Source: Halarcobacter sp.
GTDB taxonomy: Bacteria; Campylobacterota; Campylobacteria; Campylobacterales; Arcobacteraceae
DNA length: 64,000 nt
Direction: 5' to 3'
Assembly (NCBI RefSeq): GCF_963675975.1
Contig: NZ_OY780939.1
Span: 310,001-374,000, forward strand
Below the pieces are notes generated by a model. It was given only the letters and a program-made list of their open reading frames with translations. It did no database searches and was not told the origin of the DNA. The stretch's first letter is position 1, and each line of letters starts with the position of its first letter. The position numbers and the translations under genes are program-made. Below, piece by piece: positions 1 to 9,299 of the stretch.

Positions 1-61
1 CCATATCAGCAGCTAAAAATCTAATAGTATCAGCTTGCTTTTGAAGTAATTGTTTTGACAT
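1..61 (-). CDS. tkt: Transketolase, N-terminal fragment (cut by window edge)
   Basis: Only the first 20 codons are present, reading leftward off the window. The translation begins MSKQLLQKQADTIRFLAADM, the usual opening of bacterial transketolase, the thiamine-diphosphate enzyme of the non-oxidative pentose phosphate pathway. An AGGA Shine-Dalgarno sequence lies just upstream of the ATG. The call rests on a short N-terminal match and on family knowledge, because no catalytic motif is inside the window. Confidence 0.72.
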   Translation of the reverse strand, partial: MSKQLLQKQADTIRFLAADM

Positions 62-169
62 AATATTCCTATGATTGATGATTTATCGTAATATAAAATT
101 TTGCGATTATAACTAAAAAGTATTAAAGAGTTTTTTAAGTGAAGAGTATATTAAAAATTTGGAAGAGAA

Positions 170-191
170 GAAGTGAGTTAAAACTCACTTC
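170..191 (-). terminator. Rho-independent terminator after the WG-repeat lipoprotein gene
   Basis: Read on the minus strand, a perfect stem (GAAGTGAGTT paired with AACTCACTTC, tiny loop) starts directly after the stop codon of the 192-947 gene. It is followed by a pyrimidine/T-rich run. It would end the five-gene type I secretion operon before transketolase. Confidence 0.6.
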
Positions 192-947
192 TTAAAAGTC
201 AAGACCTTCATCAAAAGTCTTTCTTTCAATCTCTTCTCCAGCTAGATTTATATATGTAAATAAACCATCAGTTTTTTGCACTTTAGCTAAACCATTAGAA
301 AAGTCTTTTGCAAACTTATATTGTGGTTTTACAACTAAATTACAACGTGTATCCATAAATCCCCATAGATTATCTTTTTTAACTCTCATTCTTTTTTCAT
401 TTGAAAGAAAAATCATATCATAATCTAAAGGTGCTATAAGTTCCATGTTTGTATTTAAGCAACCATATTGAATTCTATCATTTTTCATAAAATTCTTAAC
501 AACAATAGCTTCATCAATTGGATTTCTCACATCATCATAAATTGGTTTTAGTACAACTTCTAAATCTTCATTGATAAGCCCATATTTACCATCAACTTCA
601 ACTTTTGCAAAACCATTAACAAATTGTCCTATTGAATCAAAAATCACCTTTAATTTTAAATTTCCTTCATCATCAACAATTCCATATTTATTATCAATAT
701 TTTTTACTATAGAATATCTTTGTCCATCTATATGTAACCAATGAAGGTTCACATAGTGAGGATGTTTATAATTGTTTGTAGAGATTGTATCAAGTTTTCC
801 CATTTTTTTATAAACTGGTTTTACTTGAACCTCTCCACTCTCATTTAATATCCCATCCTTATCTCCTACAGTTACAACAGTTGTATTTTTTTGGGCACAA
901 CCTGTTATCAATGCAATAAGTGCTATCCCTGCTAAATATTTTTTCAT
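192..947 (-). CDS. WG (KWG)-repeat lipoprotein
   Basis: This is a 251-residue exported lipoprotein. The N-terminal signal peptide ends in a lipobox (LITGC, Cys about residue 17). The rest is three to four WG-type beta repeats, seen as recurring units such as NKYGIVDDEGN, GKYGLINED and NLWGFMDTRCN, each followed by a hydrophobic 'KPxY' strand. WG repeats are thought to mediate binding; no enzymatic residues are evident. The start is ATG with AAAGGA 6-7 nt upstream. It is the last gene of the T1SS operon, 11 bp after the ankyrin/OmpA lipoprotein gene, so an envelope role linked to adhesin export is plausible but inferred. Confidence 0.8.
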   Translation of the reverse strand: MKKYLAGIALIALITGCAQKNTTVVTVGDKDGILNESGEVQVKPVYKKMGKLDTISTNNYKHPHYVNLHWLHIDGQRYSIVKNIDNKYGIVDDEGNLKLKVIFDSIGQFVNGFAKVEVDGKYGLINEDLEVVLKPIYDDVRNPIDEAIVVKNFMKNDRIQYGCLNTNMELIAPLDYDMIFLSNEKRMRVKKDNLWGFMDTRCNLVVKPQYKFAKDFSNGLAKVQKTDGLFTYINLAGEEIERKTFDEGLDF

Positions 948-958
948 AAAGGATCCTT

Positions 959-2299
959 TTAATTCATTATTTTATTAATTCTAAACTCAACTCTTCTTGA
1001 TTGAACTTTGTCTTCTACACCGTTTTCATCATAGATCAAATCATCATAAGCCATACCATGGTAAGAATAAACTTTCTCTAGCCATGAACTATTCGCTTTA
1101 ACTTCTATATCATTTGTCATATTTTGAGTGTATTCAAAAACTTGTTTTGCTCTATTTTCAGAAAGAGCTTTATTTTTTGAATATCTTTCTTCATCACTTT
1201 TTGCAGTTCTAAATTCTGAAGATGTATGACCCTCAACTCTAACTGCTGCAATTTGATCTACATATCTATCTAAAACTTTTAAATATCTAGGAAAAAAGTT
1301 ATCTAAGATTTCTGTATATTTTGTTCTTAATTCACTGCTTCCTCTTTTAAATAATACAGTTGGATCTTTAAATCTAAATACTAATCCATTTTTATCTAAT
1401 TCTGCATTCCAAGGTCCAAAGTCTGGTCCAAATTCTGTCATTAAAGCTTCATATAAACCTTCAATATATTCATCTTTTGGTTCCTCTTTTGTAAGTTTTA
1501 TATCACTAAGATTTGCAGTTGCAATAGCTTTATCAATATCATTTGTACCGATTGCAGTAACTAAATAATCTGCTCCACTTTTAAGAGGTTTATTAAGTTT
1601 TGCACAATAAGTTTTTTCATCAATTTGGGCTTTAAAAGGTCCCATTGGTTTTACAGAATCTTCAGAATCTTCAGCAAGTGTTACATCAATATTAGTTGCC
1701 ACTCCTGTTGGAATATTTCCACAAATTTTATTATCTACATCATCATAATATTCTAATGTAATAGATAGTTTTTGACATAAAAGTGTAGTATCTTGAGTTT
1801 GTAACATCATAGCAATATATAAATCATTGTTTTTTGATGCATTATGTAAAGGAGTCATTTCATGTTTATCATGAACATTTCTCTCTGCTCCGTTACAAAT
1901 CAAAAATCTTGACATTGCATTTGTACTATTTCTTGTAGAATCTATAAGTGGTGTATCTCCAAATTTATCGGTATTATTAATACTAGCTCCACTTGCAAAC
2001 AGTTTTTCTGCAATATCTAATTGATTAAGTCTTGCAGCTAAATGTAATGGTGTATATCCATATTTATCTTGTGTATTTACTTTTACACCTTTTGAGATTA
2101 ATTCATCTACTAATGATTTATCTTTAGCTCTAACTGCATCATGTAATGCAAGTTCATTTATAAAATCATTTTGAGTAGCTTTTTCTACCTCTACACTAGT
2201 ATTTTCCATCTTATTTACAGTTTCTGTTTTTTGAGAACATCCAATTAATGCAAATAATGTAATAAAGCTAATAAATAGCACTTTTTTCAAATTTTTCAT
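959..2299 (-). CDS. Ankyrin-repeat / OmpA-C-terminal-domain lipoprotein
   Basis: This 446-residue lipoprotein has a signal peptide with lipobox LIGC (Cys about 21). Three to four ankyrin repeats follow at about residues 50-170 (units with DKYGYTPLHLAARLNQ and DKFGDTPLIDS), then a beta-rich middle at about 190-280. A C-terminal OmpA/MotB peptidoglycan-binding domain lies at about 310-446, with VRVEGHTSSE and the terminal SRRVEFRI motif. The OmpA domain predicts non-covalent tethering to peptidoglycan. It sits between hlyD-like and WG-repeat genes in one operon. A clear paralogue with the same architecture occurs at 34126-35430. Confidence 0.85.
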   Translation of the reverse strand: MKNLKKVLFISFITLFALIGCSQKTETVNKMENTSVEVEKATQNDFINELALHDAVRAKDKSLVDELISKGVKVNTQDKYGYTPLHLAARLNQLDIAEKLFASGASINNTDKFGDTPLIDSTRNSTNAMSRFLICNGAERNVHDKHEMTPLHNASKNNDLYIAMMLQTQDTTLLCQKLSITLEYYDDVDNKICGNIPTGVATNIDVTLAEDSEDSVKPMGPFKAQIDEKTYCAKLNKPLKSGADYLVTAIGTNDIDKAIATANLSDIKLTKEEPKDEYIEGLYEALMTEFGPDFGPWNAELDKNGLVFRFKDPTVLFKRGSSELRTKYTEILDNFFPRYLKVLDRYVDQIAAVRVEGHTSSEFRTAKSDEERYSKNKALSENRAKQVFEYTQNMTNDIEVKANSSWLEKVYSYHGMAYDDLIYDENGVEDKVQSRRVEFRINKIMN

Positions 2300-2320
2300 C
2301 TTAACTCCCTTCTTCTTTGT

Positions 2321-3661
2321 TTAACGTTCATGTAACGAATTTTGTTTTATTTTAAGTATTGGTTTTAGGATAAAATCCATAATTGTCTTTTCCCCTGTAA
2401 CAATATCAACACTTGCAATCATACCTGGAATAATTGGTAGTTTTTCACCATCTTTTTCCAAATAATTTTTCTTTGTTCTTACAACAACTTTATAGTAACT
2501 TTTCCCTTCTTTACTCTCTTTATCGATAATACTATCTGCAGAAATCTCTACAATTTGGCCCTCTAAACCTCCATATATAGCAAAATCATATGCCGTAATT
2601 TTCACTATTGCTTTTTGTTTTGGATTAATAAATGCAATATCTCTTGGATCTATTTTTGCTTCTACTAATAAAATATCACTGTTTGGAACTATATCAATTA
2701 AATCTTGTCCTGATTTTACAACTCCACCAATAGTATTCATATAAATCTCTTTAATAATTCCATCTACAGGTGATTTTATAACTGTTTTTTTAACTTTATC
2801 ACTATCTGAAACTTTTCTAGCTTGTGCTTTATTTAATTCAACTAAAATTCTTTGATACTCTTTTGATGCTTCTGTTCTAAAACCTCTTATTTTTTCAGAA
2901 ATTTTATTTTCAGCTTCAGTAATAGCAAATCTTGACCTTGGCATAGATAATTCAGCAGATCTTAGATCACCTTTAAGCTGCTGATATTCTTTTTCAATAT
3001 TGATTAAATCTACTCTTGATTTAGCCCCAGATTGCACTAAATTTTTTATAGTTTTTCTTTGAAGTTGAACAAGTTCTAAACTTTTTTCCAATTGTTCTTT
3101 TTTGGCTTTTATCTCTTCTAACTCTTGTTTTTTTTGATTTAATTGAGATTTTAAAACTTGTACTGAACTTTTTAATTCTTGAACTCTATTTGTAAAAAGT
3201 GTACTTTCAGAATCTATATATTCACCTGCAGTCTCTTTTACTCTTTTGCTGTAGTTCAGTTTTGGGACAGGTCTATTTACATCTATTTCTGATTCAACTT
3301 TTAATCTCTCAAGCATAGCCATCCATTGGCTAATACCCTCTTGATTTTCTTCCAGTGTAGCTTGATATCTTGTTGTATCAATTTTTACTAAAGGTTGTCC
3401 TATTTTAACATGTTCACCATTTTTTACTAAAATCTCTTCTATTTCACCACCATCATAAGATTGTATTTTTTGAATCTTATTTGTTGGAATAACTTTACCT
3501 TGTCCCCTTGCTAACTCATCAATCATCGCAAAATTAGCCCAGATAATTGCAAATAAAAAAAATCCCATAATTACAAAGAATACTAAATCAATTTTAGATT
3601 TAGGTTTATCATTTGCTTGTCCATATAAAGAATGGACAAAATTTACATCTTCATTTCTCAC
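2321..3661 (-). CDS. HlyD-family type I secretion membrane fusion protein (periplasmic adaptor)
   Basis: At 446 residues it has the usual length of a T1SS adaptor. A short cytoplasmic N-terminus is followed by one membrane helix at about residues 28-48. Next come a lipoyl/barrel-sandwich half (GQGKVIPTNKIQKIQSYDGG), a long coiled-coil at about 150-290, and the second lipoyl half with IKSPVDGIIKEI. The C-terminal beta-barrel is typical of LapC/PrtE adaptors. The start is GTG with GGGA 5 nt upstream, one base after the stop codon of the ABC transporter gene, indicating translational coupling. It should bridge the LapB-like transporter and the TolC-like protein to export the neighbouring giant adhesin. 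Confidence 0.92.
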   Translation of the reverse strand: MRNEDVNFVHSLYGQANDKPKSKIDLVFFVIMGFFLFAIIWANFAMIDELARGQGKVIPTNKIQKIQSYDGGEIEEILVKNGEHVKIGQPLVKIDTTRYQATLEENQEGISQWMAMLERLKVESEIDVNRPVPKLNYSKRVKETAGEYIDSESTLFTNRVQELKSSVQVLKSQLNQKKQELEEIKAKKEQLEKSLELVQLQRKTIKNLVQSGAKSRVDLINIEKEYQQLKGDLRSAELSMPRSRFAITEAENKISEKIRGFRTEASKEYQRILVELNKAQARKVSDSDKVKKTVIKSPVDGIIKEIYMNTIGGVVKSGQDLIDIVPNSDILLVEAKIDPRDIAFINPKQKAIVKITAYDFAIYGGLEGQIVEISADSIIDKESKEGKSYYKVVVRTKKNYLEKDGEKLPIIPGMIASVDIVTGEKTIMDFILKPILKIKQNSLHER

Positions 3662-3662
3662 T

Positions 3663-5822
3663 TTATCCCTTTATATTCTTTGCAAATATCTCTTCTTTTT
3701 TACCATCTGCAGCAATTTGCCCATCATCTAATACAATAACCCTGTCAACTAATGATAAAATTGATACTTTATGTGTAATCAATATCAAAGTTTTATCTTC
3801 AATAATTTTAGACATTTTATTAATAAATGCTTTTTCTGTTTGTCTATCCATAGAGTTTGTAGGTTCATCTAAGATTAATATATTTGGATTAGAAATAAGT
3901 GCTCTAGCTAAAGCTACAGATTGAATTTCCCCTCCACTTAAACCTTCTCCTCTTTCTCCTACAATTAAATCGTATCCCGATTCATGTTTTGATAAAAAAT
4001 CATGAACCCCTGCAATCATTGAGGCTCTTAAAATCTCTTCATCAGTTGCAAAGGGCTCACCAATTGTTATATTATCTTTAATACTTCCCATAAATAAAAA
4101 TGGCTCTTGAGGTACTACTCCAATAGCTCTTCGTAAATCAACTGGGTCGATTTGTCTAACATCAGTTTTATCAACCAATACTGAACCACTACTTGGAACA
4201 TATAAGTTTTGAAGTAACTTAATTAATGTTGATTTACCTGAACCAATTTTCCCTAAAATTGCAACTTTTTCACCCTCTTTTATATTAAGATTGATACTTT
4301 TTAAAGCATTGAAATTTTGTGTTTTATAAGAGAAAACTACATCTTTAAATTCTATATCTCCTCTTAAATCAGGTCTACTTAGATAAGTTTTATTTTCTCT
4401 TTCAACTTGCATATTCATAATTTCATCAATATTTTTTAAAGCTAAAATTGTTCTATCAAATCTTATTATCATCCCAACAACTTGTGAAATTGGAGCAATT
4501 ACTCTTCCATTTAAAATCATAGAAGCAATTATTCCCCCCATTGTCATTTCACCTTCACTTGCTAAATATACTCCACCAATCACAATTGCTATGTTAGAGA
4601 ATTGTGAAATAAAAGTAGTCATAAATGTTGCTATTTGAGATAAGAATTGAGATTTTTCATTATGATAAACTGTTTGGTTTATAGATTTATCCCAGTGAGT
4701 TTTCATTCTATTTTGGCCACGTACACTTTTTATAATATCTAATCCTGCAACTGTTTCATTTAATGTTGTATGTTTTATCTGATCTTCTTTACTTGAAGCT
4801 TCTACAGTTTTTTTAATAGGTTTTTTCATAAACCAAGAGAAGAACAATGATAAAAACACTGATACAACTGTTACCCAACCCAAAGGTCCACCAATATAAA
4901 AGATTATTGATACAAATATAAAAATAAAAGGAATATCCACTAAAGTAGTAATAGTTGCAGAAGCAAAGAATTCCCTAACTGACTCAAAAGATTGTAATCT
5001 ATTTACAAACATACCAGTTGAAGCAGGTCTCTCTTCTAATCTTAGATTTAGTAATTGATCAAATATCGCATTACTCATTACTACATCAGCTCTTTTACTA
5101 GCTTTTCCTAAATAATACGACCTTATTAATTTTAATAAAAGATCAAATACCATTACAAAAAATATACCAATAGCTAAAGCCCATAGAGTATCAATGGCAT
5201 TATTAGGAAGTACCCTATCATATACATTCATTGTAAATAATGGCGTAGCTATTACAAAAAGATTTATAAAAATAGATGCAAAAACAATTCTAAGATAAAT
5301 ATCTTTGTTTCTTTTTATTGCATCCCAAAACCATTTTTTTGATTTAGGGATAATAATACTGCTACTTACTCTATTTTCAAAATTATATTCTGGTTTAATA
5401 ATTAAAGCTTTGCCTACATATTGGCTTTGTAAAGCATCAAGCTTCATATTAATCTGACCATCACTAAGTCCTGGTATTATAACTATTGCTTCATTTTTTT
5501 CAACATCATAATCAAGTAAAACTGCAGATCTATTTTTATCTGTAATTAATACAACAGGTAAGGCTAACTTAGATATATCTTGTATCTTTTCTCTTGAAAC
5601 AAATTTAGAGATTAAACCTATTTTTTTTGATGATATCATAAAAGTATCCACATCCATGACTGTTTCATGTAAAGCCATACCATAAATTAATGACTCTTTA
5701 GATGTGGCTCGTTGATAATATTTAGCTAAGAAAAGTAAACACTCTAAAAGAGTATCTACTTTTCTTCTTTCTTGTAATATCCCAACTTTTTCATCAATTT
5801 GATTAACCTCTTGATTAGACAA
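3663..5822 (-). CDS. lapB: Type I secretion ABC transporter, LapB/HlyB type
   Basis: The protein has 719 residues. An N-terminal C39-peptidase-like domain (about 1-140) has no evident catalytic Cys/His pair, as in LapB and HlyB exporters that do not cleave a leader. A six-helix transmembrane domain follows (about 170-450), then an ATPase domain with Walker A LGKIGSGKST, signature LSGGE and Walker B ILILDEPTNSMD. A TTG start (MSNQEV) is supported by AAGGA six bases upstream; no better ATG is available. The gene lies 14 bp after the tolC-like gene and is directly coupled to the hlyD-like gene. The symbol is by type, not proven orthology. The obvious substrate is the RTX adhesin encoded at 9300-22600. 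Confidence 0.92.
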   Translation of the reverse strand: MSNQEVNQIDEKVGILQERRKVDTLLECLLFLAKYYQRATSKESLIYGMALHETVMDVDTFMISSKKIGLISKFVSREKIQDISKLALPVVLITDKNRSAVLLDYDVEKNEAIVIIPGLSDGQINMKLDALQSQYVGKALIIKPEYNFENRVSSSIIIPKSKKWFWDAIKRNKDIYLRIVFASIFINLFVIATPLFTMNVYDRVLPNNAIDTLWALAIGIFFVMVFDLLLKLIRSYYLGKASKRADVVMSNAIFDQLLNLRLEERPASTGMFVNRLQSFESVREFFASATITTLVDIPFIFIFVSIIFYIGGPLGWVTVVSVFLSLFFSWFMKKPIKKTVEASSKEDQIKHTTLNETVAGLDIIKSVRGQNRMKTHWDKSINQTVYHNEKSQFLSQIATFMTTFISQFSNIAIVIGGVYLASEGEMTMGGIIASMILNGRVIAPISQVVGMIIRFDRTILALKNIDEIMNMQVERENKTYLSRPDLRGDIEFKDVVFSYKTQNFNALKSINLNIKEGEKVAILGKIGSGKSTLIKLLQNLYVPSSGSVLVDKTDVRQIDPVDLRRAIGVVPQEPFLFMGSIKDNITIGEPFATDEEILRASMIAGVHDFLSKHESGYDLIVGERGEGLSGGEIQSVALARALISNPNILILDEPTNSMDRQTEKAFINKMSKIIEDKTLILITHKVSILSLVDRVIVLDDGQIAADGKKEEIFAKNIKG

Positions 5823-5836
5823 AAATTTTCCTTATT

Positions 5837-7612
5837 TTAATTTATACTTTTGTATTTTTCTAAAAGTTTTTTATGTTTATCCATATAATCAACATATACT
5901 TTTAAATCAATACCTTTATTATCTAAATCTGTTATTGCTTGATTTGCTTCACTTAAACTATCAAAACTTCCATATAACACTTTAGTACCTAAACTCATAT
6001 TGTAAGTATACAAAGATTTATTGTTTAACAAGTTATATTTTTGTTTAAATGATTTAATATTTTCAATTTTATTATCTAAAGTAGCCATATTTATTGTATA
6101 TCTACCATCTGGAAGAGTAATAACTTTTTTATTATTTTCTTTTTTATCCGCAGCTGGTTCAGCAGTAGTATTAATTAACTTATTAATTTCTGCATCTAAG
6201 CTACTAGTTTCAACACCTAACTCATTTAATAAATCTTCATCTATTTGTTCATCTTGCTGATTTTTAGGTTTTTTCATTGGGTTGATATATTCTTTTGATA
6301 CATAAGCTTTACAAACTTGATCACCAGATTTTAAGATTGTTTCACTCAACATACCTGTTTTTTCTAATAAATCAAAATATTTTGCATACATATCCATTTC
6401 TTGTTCTAATGTACTAATTTCTGATCTATAAAGTTCTGATTCTGCATCAAGAATATCTATAAATGTTCTTGTTCCATCTTGTAGTTGTTTTAAATAAACA
6501 TCTCTAATATCTGTATTATCTTTAACATACTTTTTTAGATTTTCAACTCTTTGTTTTGTAATAAAATAAGAGTTATATGCAGTTGTTACTTCTTCTTCAA
6601 CTTCATTTACTATATTATCTAAAACTTTTTGTTGTTCTTGAAGAAATAATTTTTCTCTTTGTGTTGCATGGTAAGTTTTACCACCTTCAAAAATATTCCA
6701 ATCTAAGATTAATCTTGCCCTATTTATATCTTGTCTACCATTTTCTGCTTCTTCTAAATCATTATCCCATGTTGATTGCCATTGAAATCTCAATGTTGGT
6801 AAATAATTTGCAGATGCCTGTTCAAGATTTTCTCTTTGTTCTTTTATTTTTTCTATTTGCTCTAATATCTTAAAATTCTTTTTATCAGCAATTTCAAGAA
6901 CTTTTTGTAATGTATTTGGAATTGCAGATTCATTAATTGCTGGTCTACAAATATTTCCATCAGTTTGTCTTTGCGTATATTTAATATATTGATTTAAAGC
7001 CTGATCTTGTAATTGTTTTTGCTCTAAATATCTATCTGTAATATAATGCTTTTTAGAATTAACTTGGTAACTTTCTAAAATCTCACCACTTATTGATTCT
7101 TTCTCTTTTGCAATAGTTAAATAATCATCATGAAGTTTCAAGTTATTTTCTGAAAGATTCATTAATTCTTGATACATCACTAAATCCATATAACTATCAA
7201 TAGCTCCCCTTAGAATCTCTTCTACTCTTTGAGTACTTCTATATTTATTACCAAAATAGATATGCTTATACTCTTCAACTTCACTTGGGGTAACCCCTCC
7301 ATCATATATAATTTGATCAACAGTAATTGAAGCATTCCATCCATCTTTATCTTCTGTAGTTGGATCTGCTGCTTGATCATCTCTGTTATATCTAGTTTTA
7401 GAATCTTCTAGAAACCCTGAGAAATTAATTGTTGGATAATAATCACCTTTTTCTTCATCAACATATTTTTTGTATGCATCTTTATTGAACTTCTCTGATA
7501 AAATATCAGGATTTGCATCTATAGTTTGTTCTATAACGTCTTTTAAACTAGTCGCGCACAATGAAGAGGTCAATAAAGTAGCTGCTACCATGCTAATAAT
7601 ATACGTTTTCAT
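5837..7612 (-). CDS. TolC-family outer membrane channel with SPOR-like C-terminal domain
   Basis: This 591-residue precursor has a signal peptide (cleavage after about residue 20, CATS). The TolC/outer-membrane efflux region has two long helical repeats (about 22-430); typical features are VDQIIYDGG and LDWNIFEGGKT. A charged linker at about 440-500 leads to a tail of about 90 residues. That tail (GRYTINMATLDN, then LYGSFDSLSEANQAITDL) has the strand-helix pattern of a SPOR peptidoglycan-binding domain, which is unusual on a TolC protein. The start is ATG with AAAGGG upstream. It is the first gene of the T1SS operon and is divergent from the response regulator. Confidence 0.88.
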   Translation of the reverse strand: MKTYIISMVAATLLTSSLCATSLKDVIEQTIDANPDILSEKFNKDAYKKYVDEEKGDYYPTINFSGFLEDSKTRYNRDDQAADPTTEDKDGWNASITVDQIIYDGGVTPSEVEEYKHIYFGNKYRSTQRVEEILRGAIDSYMDLVMYQELMNLSENNLKLHDDYLTIAKEKESISGEILESYQVNSKKHYITDRYLEQKQLQDQALNQYIKYTQRQTDGNICRPAINESAIPNTLQKVLEIADKKNFKILEQIEKIKEQRENLEQASANYLPTLRFQWQSTWDNDLEEAENGRQDINRARLILDWNIFEGGKTYHATQREKLFLQEQQKVLDNIVNEVEEEVTTAYNSYFITKQRVENLKKYVKDNTDIRDVYLKQLQDGTRTFIDILDAESELYRSEISTLEQEMDMYAKYFDLLEKTGMLSETILKSGDQVCKAYVSKEYINPMKKPKNQQDEQIDEDLLNELGVETSSLDAEINKLINTTAEPAADKKENNKKVITLPDGRYTINMATLDNKIENIKSFKQKYNLLNNKSLYTYNMSLGTKVLYGSFDSLSEANQAITDLDNKGIDLKVYVDYMDKHKKLLEKYKSIN

Positions 7613-7698
7613 AACAACCCTTTTTTATGATATATATTAATTTTACATAAAAGTTTCTAAAAGTTTCTTGTAAAAATATACTTTCTTAATTATTTTAT

Positions 7699-7736
7699 TA
7701 TTTTTTCAGATTAAATTAACTAAAATTAATATAAAA
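7699..7736. promoter_or_regulatory. AT-rich direct repeat AAATTAA x2 upstream of the response regulator
   Basis: In the 137-bp divergent gap between tolC and the response regulator, AAATTAA occurs at 7713-7719 and again at 7723-7729, ten bases apart. A T-run precedes it and ATAAAA follows. Ten-base phased direct repeats are the usual layout of OmpR-family regulator sites. A near copy lies at 35581-35602. Base composition is very AT-rich, so chance similarity is possible. Confidence 0.3.
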
Positions 7737-7749
7737 ATAAAGATTACTT

Positions 7750-8445
7750 ATGAATATTGACTATCTTAAATTTTTGAAAACTTTAAATATTTTATATGTA
7801 GAAGATGAAGAAAATATTAGAAGGAACATTGTAAAGACATTGTTATTATTGGTAAATAGTGTTACTACAGCCTCTAATGGAAGAGAAGCATTAAGCTTAT
7901 TAAAAAATAATCATATAGATATAATTTTAAGTGATATAAGTATGCCTGAGATGTCAGGAATAGAACTCTCTAAAGAGGTAAGAAAAAATAACAAAAATAT
8001 TCCTATTATATTACTAACTGCACATACAGATACTAATTTTTTACTTGAGGCTACAAGATTAAAACTTATTGATTATATTATTAAACCACTTGATTTTAAT
8101 CAATTAAAAGAGGCACTAATTAAATCTTCAAATGAGATTTATGATTCTGGAAATTTTTGTATTAATTTTGAAAATAATATCCACTACAATCTATCTAAAA
8201 AAAAGCTATATATTGATACTGAAGAGATAAACATCACAGCCAAAGAGATTATTCTTCTTGAATTTTTATATAAAAATAGAAAAAGAGTGGTTCCAACTAT
8301 CGAAATTAAAAACAATGTTTGGGAAGATGAATATGAGGCTACTGATTCTGCTCTAAAAGGGGTATTAAATAAATTAAGAAAAAAAATAGGAAAAGATTCT
8401 ATAAAAAATATTTCAGGAATTGGCTACCAACTAAATACCAACTAA
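7750..8445 (+). CDS. OmpR-family response regulator
   Basis: This 231-residue two-component regulator has a receiver domain at about residues 12-125, with the acidic pair E18-D19, phospho-acceptor D62 (ILSDISMP) and conserved K in IIKPLDF. A winged-helix Trans_reg_C domain occupies about 140-231. It is divergent from the T1SS operon and converges on a histidine kinase gene, the stop codons overlapping by 4 nt. The kinase is therefore the likely partner and the secretion/adhesin genes the likely targets, both inferred. The Shine-Dalgarno sequence is weak (AAAGA). Confidence 0.9.
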   Translation: MNIDYLKFLKTLNILYVEDEENIRRNIVKTLLLLVNSVTTASNGREALSLLKNNHIDIILSDISMPEMSGIELSKEVRKNNKNIPIILLTAHTDTNFLLEATRLKLIDYIIKPLDFNQLKEALIKSSNEIYDSGNFCINFENNIHYNLSKKKLYIDTEEINITAKEIILLEFLYKNRKRVVPTIEIKNNVWEDEYEATDSALKGVLNKLRKKIGKDSIKNISGIGYQLNTN

Positions 8446-9254
8446 CTATCTAAACTTTTGGGTACCACAATTATAAATTTTGCTCCTTTATCTCCATTTT
8501 TTACAAAAAGTCTTCCATTCATATTATTTTCTATAATCAATTTTGACATAAAAAGACCTACTCCTGTACCATTAGCTTTATTTTTTGTATAAAATGGTTC
8601 AAAGATCTTTTGAATTGGTTCAATGCCTATTCCTCCAGCATTATCTTCTATTTCAACAACACTATTTTCATCTTTTTCAGCAATTCTCAAAGTAATTTTA
8701 GGCTCTTTTATTCCCCTATTAACTAATTCATCTTTTGCATTTGATAAGATATTTATAATTACTTGTGAATATTCATTTTTAAAACCAGTAATTACAGAAT
8801 TCTTCATCACAATTATCTCTAACTTTATATTATGTTGCTTTAATGATGAGTTAATTATATTTATAGCCGAACTTATTTGTTCAGTAATTTTAAACTGAAC
8901 TCTTTTTTTATCTTTTGCAAAAAAATTACGAAAGTCATCAATAGTTTGAGACATATATTTTGTAATATCATTTGATTTATTTATAGCTTCAAGTATTTCT
9001 TGGTTGGATAACTTTCCAAAAATTTCTAATTTTGCTTGTAATTCCATTGTTATAGAAGAGAGTTCCATTAAAGGTTGTCTCCATTGATGAGCGATATTTC
9101 CTATCATCTCTCCCATAGAAGCCATTCTACTTTGTTGAAAAAGCATTTTATCATTTCTACGATTTCTTTCAATCTCAATAGAAACTTTATTCTTAAGTTC
9201 TTTTATCTCTTTTTTTAATCTTAGATTCTCTTCTTCTAGTCTTTTCAAAAACAT
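8442..9254 (-). CDS. Cytoplasmic histidine kinase, HQWRQPL type
   Basis: This 270-residue sensor kinase has no membrane segment or recognised input domain. The N-terminus (1-35) is a charged coiled coil, followed by a dimerisation helix with phospho-acceptor H56 in IAHQWRQPL. The HATPase_c domain shows the N box (IINILSNAKDEL), G1 (IEDNAGGIG) and G2 (GTGVGLFMSKLI). The HQWRQPL form is common in Campylobacterota. The signal must come through another protein or through the coiled coil. It overlaps the response regulator tail to tail, so mRNAs of the pair are antisense at their ends. Confidence 0.88.
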   Translation of the reverse strand: MFLKRLEEENLRLKKEIKELKNKVSIEIERNRRNDKMLFQQSRMASMGEMIGNIAHQWRQPLMELSSITMELQAKLEIFGKLSNQEILEAINKSNDITKYMSQTIDDFRNFFAKDKKRVQFKITEQISSAINIINSSLKQHNIKLEIIVMKNSVITGFKNEYSQVIINILSNAKDELVNRGIKEPKITLRIAEKDENSVVEIEDNAGGIGIEPIQKIFEPFYTKNKANGTGVGLFMSKLIIENNMNGRLFVKNGDKGAKFIIVVPKSLDS

Positions 9255-9269
9255 AAGGCCTTGATATAT

Positions 9270-9291
9270 AAAAGAGGTAAAAACCTCTTTT
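9270..9291 (-). terminator. Rho-independent terminator after the giant adhesin gene
   Basis: On the minus strand, AAAAGAGGT pairs with ACCTCTTTT across a TTTT loop, nine bases after the adhesin stop codon, followed by ATATAT. It separates the adhesin transcript from the histidine kinase gene, which starts 16 bases further on. Confidence 0.6.
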
Positions 9292-9299
9292 ATTTAAAA

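Noticed and set aside
3613-3924. 103-residue plus-strand frame over the hlyD/lapB junction
   Set aside because: It is antisense to two conserved genes, with no SD and no recognisable features. The same applies to the other short frames opposite the tolC, CapA, protease, hox and glg genes.
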